Shown: positions 1 to 6,006 of the stretch, one piece after another | Numbering within the stretch: the first letter of the stretch is position 1 | Layout: the number at the start of each line of letters is the position of its first letter | NCBI GenBank assembly: GCA_021413535.1 | Contig: JAIOQF010000328.1 | Location: forward strand, 1-10,642 | From: Verrucomicrobiota bacterium | GTDB taxonomy: Bacteria; Verrucomicrobiota; Verrucomicrobiia; Verrucomicrobiales; Verrucomicrobiaceae | DNA: 10,642 bases | Direction: 5' to 3' | Notes under the pieces: model-generated | The model's input: only the letters and a program-made list of their open reading frames with translations | Database searches by the model: none | What the model was told of the DNA's origin: nothing | Made by a program: the position numbers and the translations under genes

Positions 1-123
1 CAATTCTGAATGACACTTGTAGCAGTATTGGTTGAAGATTGGTGCCACCTGACTTTTGAAGTCGGTGGCTCGCGCGATATCGACGATCAATGTCAAAACA
101 GCAGCGAGGAGGAATGGTTTCAT
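1..123 (-). CDS. Secreted Planctomycete-type cytochrome C (PSCyt1-like) protein, N-terminal fragment
   Basis: The minus strand reads open from ATG at 121-123 to the left edge, 41 codons. The protein begins MKPFLLAAVL, a typical signal peptide with a likely cleavage near ARA (residues 17-19). A sequence of the form FKSQVAPIFNQYCYKCHSEL follows. The CYKCH (Cys34, Cys37, His38) is a CxxCH haem-attachment motif, and its place right after 'VAPIF' is typical of PSCyt1 (PF07635) domains. In this phylum such domains usually head long exported proteins with DUF1549 and DUF1553 domains, but the rest of this gene lies outside the window, so that architecture is inference. The gene sits 61 bases downstream of the O-methyltransferase on the same strand and could share its transcript. 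No Shine-Dalgarno sequence is seen before the ATG. Confidence 0.8.
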   Translation of the reverse strand, partial: MKPFLLAAVLTLIVDIARATDFKSQVAPIFNQYCYKCHSEL

Positions 124-184
124 GACGGAAGCGGGATGATCCAAACGGCAAGCCGAAAGTGCAACAGCAAATCACATTCGGCCA

Positions 185-1231
185 TTAAACTTTCATGGCT
201 GTCATGAAGCCACGATCTGCGGTGGTCTCGTGGTAGTCGCCAGGGATGAAACCGCAATCACGAAGCAACGCAGCATACTCTGCGATGGAATAGCATTTGC
301 CCTGAGTCGAATGCATGAGCAGCGCTGAGTATTCCGCCACGGGAAGCGGCCCATTCTTATCTGAGTTGATAAATGCATCATGAATCACCAACATCCCTCC
401 TGATTGCAGCGCAGCGTGTGACATGGAGAGCAAAGTCCGAACTTCGGACACGCCCCAGTCGTGCAGCACATTGGAGAACAGGTGCACATCGCAATCACTG
501 GGCAGTGCATCTTTATAGATGTCGCCCACGGTGACAGAAACACGGTTGGTAAATCCGCGTTCCGCAATGCATCGGGTCGCGATGCGATCTACCGGCGGCT
601 GTTCAAGCACGGTCGCTCGCAGTCCCGAATAGTGTGCTACCAGCGAGCAAGCATAAATGCCGGAACCACCGCCGATATCGAGTATACGCTGGCGTCCCGT
701 GAGATCGAGCTTCTTGGCCATCGCTTGCGCAAGATAGATGCCACGACAGTCCATCGCTGCCGTAAAGGATTGCGAAAATTCTTCGGTCTCCATCGCCTGA
801 TGCCAGTCGAGTTGCTTCTTGTCGCCGCCCCAGGTTGCGGGCTTGTCTGTCTTGAGCACCTGACAAAAATCCAGTGCGATGGGTCGATTCTTCAGCGAGG
901 AATAATATGGCGTGAGATTCCATGGCGAACCCGTCGTGAGATGTTCGCGAGCAGTTTCACTGATGACGAAAACACCATCGGATTCGCGTTTCACGAGTTC
1001 GTTTGCGGCAAACAAGGTTAGCAGCACATCCGCCGGGCGTTCCGCAAAACCGAAATGGAAGCAGATCTCTGGCAGGGTCGCCGGCTTCTCTGCCAGCCAG
1101 GTGAAAAAATCAAAATGCACCACGGCAGCAGTCAGCAAATCCGCTGCATACAATCCATCCCGATAACGATAGATGCGGATGGGATCCGTTTGTGGCGCCG
1201 CGCGGAGATCAGTCATGTGCGCGTGTAACAT
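185..1231 (-). CDS. SAM-dependent O-methyltransferase, family 2 (acetylserotonin O-methyltransferase type)
   Basis: The 348-residue protein has the usual length and layout of PF00891 O-methyltransferases. An N-terminal winged-helix dimerisation domain (about residues 25-105, with LLTAAVVHFDFFTWLAEKP and a VLLTLFAANELV helix) is followed by a Rossmann SAM-binding domain. Motif I is ILDIGGGSGIY (183-193). An acidic residue ends strand 2 (VLEQPP, 208-213). The segment HLFSNVLHDW (250-259) is the family's HDW motif; its His257 matches the catalytic base position in plant O-methyltransferases. SGGMLVIHDAF (277-287) is the strand 5 region. It probably methylates a hydroxyl of a small molecule in the cytoplasm; the substrate cannot be told. 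Relatives act in carotenoid, polyketide and quinone-like pathways, but no such neighbours are present. A second possible start is Met6 at 1216; neither start has a clear ribosome site. Confidence 0.88.
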   Translation of the reverse strand: MLHAHMTDLRAAPQTDPIRIYRYRDGLYAADLLTAAVVHFDFFTWLAEKPATLPEICFHFGFAERPADVLLTLFAANELVKRESDGVFVISETAREHLTTGSPWNLTPYYSSLKNRPIALDFCQVLKTDKPATWGGDKKQLDWHQAMETEEFSQSFTAAMDCRGIYLAQAMAKKLDLTGRQRILDIGGGSGIYACSLVAHYSGLRATVLEQPPVDRIATRCIAERGFTNRVSVTVGDIYKDALPSDCDVHLFSNVLHDWGVSEVRTLLSMSHAALQSGGMLVIHDAFINSDKNGPLPVAEYSALLMHSTQGKCYSIAEYAALLRDCGFIPGDYHETTADRGFMTAMKV

Positions 1232-1313
1232 TACATTTTGAAAAAGGGAAGCAGCATTAGTGCAGTGACGACATTTGAGTTGAAGCCAGCGACATCAAGG
1301 CCATGCTCGATAA

Positions 1314-1940
1314 ATGAAACTGGCGATCTGGCTGATATTTTTCTCGGGAGTGATCTACGCAGCTGATTCTGCTCCTGCGGGGGTGATGGCGACATCGAAA
1401 GCAGAATCGTATCTTTTGCTGCCTGAGCCGCGCGTCATGGGGTCATCCATCTCCCAGCCCTTCGCTGATTCCAAGCACACGGTTTTCACCCCCGCCCACC
1501 AGCGCGCCGACGGAAAACTACACGTCAACACCCGAGAGGAGTTCGCCAAACTGGGCTTGAGCTGGGAGACATTTCTCGAGCGCGCTCAAGCAGCGGCCGA
1601 CCGCCGCCTGACGGAATTGCAACCTGAGTTGAAGAAGGATGCGTCAGGCAAAGTGCTCTATGCCGTCTATCGCAGTGATGAGCCGACTATGGCCTGCCTA
1701 CTGATCGCACCCACACTCAGCACCATCTTTAAGACCATCTTTGGCGATGAAATCTGGCTGGTGTCCCCGGATCGCCATTCACTTTTTGTCTTCCCTGCAC
1801 GCCACGAAGCCATTGAAGAATTTGCGGATGATCTCCGCAGTCGTTTTGAGGATAACCCCTACGCCGCGAGCGATGAGATTTTCGACCTTAAAAATGGCGC
1901 GGCACTCCGGGTGATCGGTAATTTTAGCGGCGCACGTTAG
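1314..1940 (+). CDS. Secreted protein of unknown function with DUF1444-like C-terminal region
   Basis: The 208-residue protein starts with MKLAIWLIFFSGVIYAADS, a clear signal peptide with probable cleavage after YAA, so it is exported. The remainder (about 70-200) has the order of elements I recall from the DUF1444/YtpQ family: a helix with an 'SWETFLERAQAAADRRL' pattern, a strand 'VLYAVYRSDE', a helix, then 'GDEIWLVSPDRHSLFVFPAR', followed by a helix and a C-terminal strand 'AALRVIGNF'. This is a remote resemblance judged by eye and could be wrong. No catalytic motif is visible. The gene is divergent from the O-methyltransferase and its last 17 bases overlap the end of the convergent GH75-like gene. 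A mini-frame ATG-CTC-GAT-AAA-TGA at 1303-1317 ends across the start codon (ATGA). Confidence 0.75.
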   Translation: MKLAIWLIFFSGVIYAADSAPAGVMATSKAESYLLLPEPRVMGSSISQPFADSKHTVFTPAHQRADGKLHVNTREEFAKLGLSWETFLERAQAAADRRLTELQPELKKDASGKVLYAVYRSDEPTMACLLIAPTLSTIFKTIFGDEIWLVSPDRHSLFVFPARHEAIEEFADDLRSRFEDNPYAASDEIFDLKNGAALRVIGNFSGAR

Positions 1941-3474
1941 CAGCTGGCGGACTGCTCGTTCCGACCGGCTTTGCGCTGCCGCTGGCTGCCGGTAAAACTG
2001 CGGGAGTTGCGGGCGCATCAGGAATGGGCGGCGTCACAGGCGGCGTGACCGGAGCGGGCTCCTCCCATTTGTGCAGGGCATAATCAGCGCCCAGTCCGCC
2101 GATCTCCTTGAGATAGGTGCTGATCTTCTCGCTCCATTTCTCCAAGTTAGGATTGCCAAAGGGTTTCTCGGCAGTTCCTGGGAAAATTAAATAAGTGACC
2201 TTCAAATCATCTTCGCCCCGGATATAAGGCGTGGCCTTTTCATTGATCGTTTTGGCAAGCTTCAGCGAGGCTTCGCCCATTTTCATGCTCGGTCCATAAT
2301 CGCCGCAGATCGCCGGATAGATTTTATCCCCATGGATCACGACTGCATAATCTCCGATGGATGGTGCCTGTGCCATGATCCGAGGATAATCCTTGAAGAG
2401 CAGCGAGAGAACGATGAAGGGATCCTTCTCGCCGATCAGACTGCTCCGACTTTTCAGGGCCTTGATTTCAGTTTCGAGATGCGACATCTGGGCCTTGAGT
2501 TCATTCTTCCGCGCGGTGGATACATTCTTGCCTTCGCGCTCTTTTTTTAATCCCTCGAGTTTCGCCTGCCACTTGGGCAGCAACGGATTCTGCACGGTTC
2601 CCACCTTGGGCCATTCGTAGCTGGTGAATGGCTGATAGTAGTCGCTGTTATAGATGTCGGCCGACATCTCGCTCATGCGGTCGCCATCCGATCCGTCTGC
2701 CACCACATCCATTTCACTCTGGATGAGCAGCGCTTGACGCTTGCTGTCCGGATGCCGCAGCTCGAGGATGGTCTCGCAGTCAAAAAAATTATGCCGGTCC
2801 AGCAGCTTGTTCAGCCGGGTGAGATTTTTTTGGACGAGCCCGACCTTGTTCTCGTAGAGCTTGTGATAGAACCCGGATACTTTCCCATTCTCGAGCAGCT
2901 TGTCGAGGTGCGGCAGCATTTTGGGCAGATGACTGTTGAGACGTGCCAGTTCCGCAACTGTCTGGTTAGGCTTGGGCACCTTCAATTGCAGTTGAAACGA
3001 AACCTTGTAGGCATCCGCGTTGCCAAGTTCAAGACTGGCGAAGTTGCCCTCACTCGTTTCAACTTTGGTCTCGATGGTGATGCCGTTGTAGAGTGAAGCC
3101 ACATCCACATCCTTCCGGGGAACAAACTTCGAAGGCAGTGGCTCAATCCGGGGGACCTCCCGGATCACCTCGCGGATCACTTCCCTCGGCACTTCTTTCA
3201 CAATCACCGTGTTTTTTTGCGACCGGCCGATCCAATCGCCGATGGCATTCTTGATGCGGGTGGCGAATGGTGAAATCGGGATCAACAAAAGAGCCAGAAA
3301 AATCAGCAGCATGATCGTGCGGCTGATCCAGCCGAAGCGATTCCGGCGCGGCTGAGAATTCCACCGGGCCGGATAAATTTGTTCATCTTCGGGAGGGGGG
3401 AACTCCGCGCCCTTGAGCCGATCGGCCGGACTGTCTGGAGCCGGTGACTGGGGATCTCTCATGTCTTCTGACAT
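1924..3474 (-). CDS. Membrane-anchored protein with GH75-like (chitosanase) domain and coiled-coil insert
   Basis: The 516-residue protein has a polar N-terminus, one membrane segment (about 52-70, TIMLLIFLALLLIPI), then a Glu/Arg/Val repeat stalk (EVPREVIREVIREVPR, 94-109). The outer part carries features of bacterial glycoside hydrolase family 75 (PF07335): MDVVADGSDGDRM (255-267), DPFIVLSLLF (351-360), GDYAVVIHGDKIYPAICGD (374-392), GPSMKMGEASLKLA (394-407) and VTYLIFPGTA (426-435). Asp392 and Glu401 in GDYGPxxKMGE align with the Asp/Glu acid pair known for GH75 chitosanase, so cleavage of glucosamine polymers at the cell surface is possible. A charged coiled-coil-like stretch (300-345) interrupts the domain, which is unusual, and the tail (472-512) is rich in Pro and Ala. 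A region (170-235) ahead of the domain is not recognised. The start is the first ATG, 12 bases after the SDR stop; Met5 (3462) is an alternative. Confidence 0.72.
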   Translation of the reverse strand: MSEDMRDPQSPAPDSPADRLKGAEFPPPEDEQIYPARWNSQPRRNRFGWISRTIMLLIFLALLLIPISPFATRIKNAIGDWIGRSQKNTVIVKEVPREVIREVIREVPRIEPLPSKFVPRKDVDVASLYNGITIETKVETSEGNFASLELGNADAYKVSFQLQLKVPKPNQTVAELARLNSHLPKMLPHLDKLLENGKVSGFYHKLYENKVGLVQKNLTRLNKLLDRHNFFDCETILELRHPDSKRQALLIQSEMDVVADGSDGDRMSEMSADIYNSDYYQPFTSYEWPKVGTVQNPLLPKWQAKLEGLKKEREGKNVSTARKNELKAQMSHLETEIKALKSRSSLIGEKDPFIVLSLLFKDYPRIMAQAPSIGDYAVVIHGDKIYPAICGDYGPSMKMGEASLKLAKTINEKATPYIRGEDDLKVTYLIFPGTAEKPFGNPNLEKWSEKISTYLKEIGGLGADYALHKWEEPAPVTPPVTPPIPDAPATPAVLPAASGSAKPVGTSSPPAANVRR

Positions 3475-3486
3475 TGGACAGTCTTG

Positions 3487-4344
3487 TTATTTTTGGATTG
3501 ATTTTTGACGGCGAAGTTGAAGAACGCATCGGGTGATGAAGCGCGGCATGGATTCAAAAATGAATGCGGCCAGCCGCACCTTCCATCCCGGAAAATGACG
3601 CACGCTTCCGTGTTCCAGCGCGGCAAGCGAAGTTGCCACCACCTCCTGCGACGGAATTCTCAGCCAGTCTTGGCCGCTGCGATCGGTATCGCGACCATCT
3701 TCACGTCGCGCGGTTTTGCTGAAGTTGGTCGGAGTCGGGCCGGGGCAAACAGCGAGCACCCGGACGTTGTCGGGGCGTAACTCAATCGCCAGAGCCTCGC
3801 TCAAACTGGTGACATAAGCCTTGGTGGCGGCATAGACCGCCAGGTCGGGGATGGGCAATGAAGCGGCCAGCGAGCTGATGTTGATCATGGCTCTGGGATA
3901 CGCCTTCCCGTTGTGCGCCCGCCGGGCGTATTCGTGCGCCAGCAAAGTCAGCGCCATCACGTTGACATCAATCTGTGCCCGCAGCCGGGTGCTGTCAGCC
4001 TCGACAAACTCGCCGTAATCACCCAGGCCGGCGTTATTGACGAGCAGCGTCGGATCGAGACCTGAGTCGTCGACCGTGTTCCACAGCGCAGCGCGTCCAT
4101 CAGCGGTGGCAAGATCACATGCAATCACAACGACTCGCAACGCTGGATGTGAATCTCGAAGACGTGTGGCCAATGCCTCCAGCAATTCTCCATTGCGCGC
4201 TGCCAGCACCAGGGAGGCCGCTCTGGGTGCCAACTGGCGCGCGAATTCCGCGCCCAAACCGGATGATGCGCCGGTGATGATCGCATGACAGCCCGACAGC
4301 AGCGCCGTATTGCCGACTGAAGAATTTGAATTGGTGGTTCCCAT
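3487..4344 (-). CDS. Short-chain dehydrogenase/reductase (classical SDR)
   Basis: The 285-residue protein has the full classical SDR signature: cofactor loop TGASSGLG (24-31), Asp87 in CDLA (adenine contact), NNAG (103-106), catalytic Ser in INISS (Ser157 or 158), and YAATK (Tyr171, Lys175). PGPTPTNF (201-208) follows the active site, as in SDRs of the YqjQ/DltE-like group. Arg50 after strand 2 (LAARN) suggests NADP(H) preference. It catalyses NAD(P)-dependent oxidation or reduction of an unknown alcohol or carbonyl compound. The C-terminus has a hydrophobic/basic stretch (AAFIFESMPRF...) that may touch the membrane. I chose ATG at 4344; the frame stays open to a TTG at 4404, but that extension would overlap the divergent cupin gene and looks non-conserved. 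It lies 12 bases upstream of the GH75-like gene, probably in one operon. Confidence 0.9.
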   Translation of the reverse strand: MGTTNSNSSVGNTALLSGCHAIITGASSGLGAEFARQLAPRAASLVLAARNGELLEALATRLRDSHPALRVVVIACDLATADGRAALWNTVDDSGLDPTLLVNNAGLGDYGEFVEADSTRLRAQIDVNVMALTLLAHEYARRAHNGKAYPRAMINISSLAASLPIPDLAVYAATKAYVTSLSEALAIELRPDNVRVLAVCPGPTPTNFSKTARREDGRDTDRSGQDWLRIPSQEVVATSLAALEHGSVRHFPGWKVRLAAFIFESMPRFITRCVLQLRRQKSIQK

Positions 4345-4397
4345 TTTGAAAGGCGCTTGCAGCTTGCGGTGAAGCGCCGACGATGCCGCAGGCGACC

Positions 4398-4748
4398 ATG
4401 ACAATCAACCCACTTTCCGCGCAGGCTCCCTTCACCACCAAGGATGGCTCGACCATTCGCAGCATCCTCGACCGCACCAACGCCCCCGTGCTCAATCAGA
4501 GCCTTGCCGAAGCCACGGTGTCCATCGCATGTGCCACGCAGCGTCACTATCACAAGCTCTCGGAAGAGTTTTACTTCATCCTTGAAGGAACCGGAATCAT
4601 GGAAATCGACGGTGAGCAGCGTGAAGTCGCCGCAGGTGATGCCATTTTGATTCCGCCCGGCGCCTGGCATCAAATCAGCGCCCGCACCACGTTGCGATTC
4701 CTCTGCTGCTGCGCGCCGCCCTATGCGCATGAGGATACGCATTTTTAA
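4398..4748 (+). CDS. Small single-domain cupin (Cupin_2)
   Basis: The 116-residue protein is one beta-barrel cupin domain. Motif 1 is HYHKLSEEFYFILEG (50-64) with metal ligands His50, His52 and Glu56 or Glu57; motif 2 is GDAILIPPGAWHQI (80-93) with ligand His91. All four metal-ligand positions are present, so a mononuclear metal site is likely. Small cupins of this type serve as isomerases, dioxygenases or sugar-binding sensors, and this sequence does not decide which; C-terminal CCC (residues 103-105) is a curiosity. The ATG at 4398 has AGG five bases upstream; an ATG at 4383 in the same frame would add five residues. It is divergent from the SDR gene with 53 bases between their chosen starts, so the two may be co-regulated. 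Confidence 0.85.
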   Translation: MTINPLSAQAPFTTKDGSTIRSILDRTNAPVLNQSLAEATVSIACATQRHYHKLSEEFYFILEGTGIMEIDGEQREVAAGDAILIPPGAWHQISARTTLRFLCCCAPPYAHEDTHF

Positions 4749-4810
4749 GAATCCTGATTAACCCGCTGTCTGCCATGCAACCATTCTCGTCGTTCAGAGT
4801 TGTATCCCGC

Positions 4811-5755
4811 ATGAAAAAACTTCTTGGGCTCATGTTAGGGTTGCCCGTCGTAGGGATAGCCTTGCATGCGCAAACCCAGCGCCCTGTTCCGCCCGCTGTT
4901 AATGAGTCTGATCTGGTGCCGCCTGCGTTTGCGCCCAAGGTCAACATCTGGGCTGCGAACGAAAAGCTTATTATCGATTCCAACGGCATCCCCGATCACA
5001 GCGTCGGCAAGTTTCCGCGCCGGGGTAATCCAAACACGATCGCCCCGCAGAATTATCATTTTGAGATGCCGCTCAAACCGAAAGTAGCGGACAAATCCTC
5101 GCTGGTCACGATGCAGGCTTTCGGCATCGCCGTGAACGGAGTTGTGTTTGATCCGAACGCTGCGGAATGGTGGCAAGGTGATCGAAACAGCGCCTGGCAA
5201 TACGAGGCCAATTCAGGCAAACTCGATCTGGGACTCGACGCGAACTCGGCGCATGTGCAACCCAACGGGGCGTATCATTACCATGGCATTCCGCTGGGTT
5301 TGATGAAGAAGCTCAATCCGGAAAATAAGCCGCGAATCATCCACGTGGGTTGGGCTGCGGACGGGTTCCCGATTTATGCGCGCTGGGATTACTCCAATGC
5401 CAAGGATGTAAAAAGCGAGGTGCGAGAGATGAAGTCGAGCTACCAGATCAAGCAAGGCACCCGGCCCGGCGGGCCCGGTGGAAAATACGACGGCACGTTT
5501 CTTGCCGATTATGAATACATCAGTGGTTCCGGTGATCTGGATGAATGTGGCGGTCGCTTCGGTGTGACGCCAACCGAGTCTGCTGGAATTTATCACTACG
5601 TGCTGACCGCTGATTATCCTTTCATTCCGCGTATCCGAGATTTCCTCCGCAGTAAACCGCATTCATTTCATTGCAGCGATTCTATTCAAACTTTGCGTTG
5701 CAATTGCGACACAATCTCAATAAGATTCCACCCGCTTCCAGCGTATCAACTTTAG
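4811..5755 (+). CDS. Secreted YHYH-domain protein
   Basis: The 314-residue protein (from ATG 4811) starts with MKKLLGLMLGLPVVGIALHA, a signal peptide likely cut after HAQ. The body matches the YHYH family (PF14240): AFGIAVNGVVFDP (103-115), AHVQPNGAYHYHG (147-159) with the defining YHYH at 155-158, GWAADGFPIYA (170-180), and LDECGGRFGVT (243-253) followed by GIYHYVLTADYPFIPR. The His- and Tyr-rich centre suggests metal binding, but I know of no established function for the family. After FIPR the family end (usually a short GTPDxSF-like tail) looks degraded: there is RDFLRSKPHSF and then about 28 residues with no family character, encoded by DNA that carries the feo promoter. An upstream in-frame ATG at 4775 exists, but 4811 starts the signal peptide. 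The proximity to feoAB may indicate a role in metal handling; that is inference. Confidence 0.85.
   Translation: MKKLLGLMLGLPVVGIALHAQTQRPVPPAVNESDLVPPAFAPKVNIWAANEKLIIDSNGIPDHSVGKFPRRGNPNTIAPQNYHFEMPLKPKVADKSSLVTMQAFGIAVNGVVFDPNAAEWWQGDRNSAWQYEANSGKLDLGLDANSAHVQPNGAYHYHGIPLGLMKKLNPENKPRIIHVGWAADGFPIYARWDYSNAKDVKSEVREMKSSYQIKQGTRPGGPGGKYDGTFLADYEYISGSGDLDECGGRFGVTPTESAGIYHYVLTADYPFIPRIRDFLRSKPHSFHCSDSIQTLRCNCDTISIRFHPLPAYQL
5698..5726 (+). promoter_or_regulatory. Predicted feo promoter with Fur-box-like operator in the spacer
   Basis: TTGCAA (5698-5703) and TAAGAT (5721-5726) are -35- and -10-like hexamers exactly 17 bases apart. The spacer, TTGCGACACAATCTCAA (5704-5720), is an imperfect palindrome (TTG.GA.....TC.CAA) and matches the idealised Fur site TTGAGAATCATTCTCAA at 13 of 17 positions. 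Repressor binding here would block RNA polymerase directly. Transcription would begin near 5733, about 30 bases before the feoA start. The site lies inside the 3' end of the YHYH frame. The regulator itself (Fur or another member of its family) is not in the window. Confidence 0.65.
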
Positions 5756-5763
5756 AACCTGCT

Positions 5764-6003
5764 ATGTCCGCCGAAAAACTTCTCTCCGATCTCGCTGCCG
5801 GTGCTGGCGGAGTGATCAGTGACATCCCTGTGGGACATGACGAACACATCACGCGCCTGCGAGAACTGGGTCTGGTGCCTGGAACGAAAATACGAGTCGT
5901 CCGCCGTGCCCCGATGGGCGACCCCATCGAAGTTTCCGTGCGCGGTTCGCGCCTGGCCATGCGTCGCAGTGAGGCACGGCATATTCATATCACGGCGGAA
6001 TAA
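5764..6003 (+). CDS. feoA: Ferrous iron transport protein FeoA
   Basis: The 79-residue protein is a single SH3-like FeoA domain (PF04023), of the usual length. Hallmarks are a 'GVISDIP' strand near the start, 'RLRELGLVPGTKIRVVRRAPMGDPIEVSVRGSRLAMR' in the core (written here in outline: LRELGLVPGT, APMGDPIEV, RGSRLAMRRSEA), and a final strand HIHI. FeoA is a small cytoplasmic partner that supports or regulates FeoB. I chose ATG at 5764 because the family begins there; the frame stays open to 5671 but those 31 residues lie over the promoter. feoB starts three bases after its stop, so the two are translationally close. Confidence 0.93.
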   Translation: MSAEKLLSDLAAGAGGVISDIPVGHDEHITRLRELGLVPGTKIRVVRRAPMGDPIEVSVRGSRLAMRRSEARHIHITAE

Positions 6004-6006
6004 ATC

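Noticed and set aside
461..1021. 186-residue open frame on the plus strand
   Set aside because: Antisense to the O-methyltransferase gene, with no recognisable domain.
3128..3190. Short DNA repeat (cggatcac/cggatcact units) in the GH75-like gene
   Set aside because: It is the coding counterpart of the REV/REVI protein repeat of the stalk, not a separate DNA element.
4345..4404. N-terminal extension of the SDR protein from TTG at 4404
   Set aside because: The extension has no family character, uses a rare start and would overlap the divergent cupin gene; ATG at 4344 gives a normal SDR N-terminus.
4125..4742. 205-residue open frame on the minus strand
   Set aside because: It crosses the cupin gene in antisense and the start of the SDR gene in another frame; both of these have clear family motifs.
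5213..5662. 149-residue open frame on the minus strand
   Set aside because: Antisense to the YHYH gene within its most conserved part; no signal of its own.
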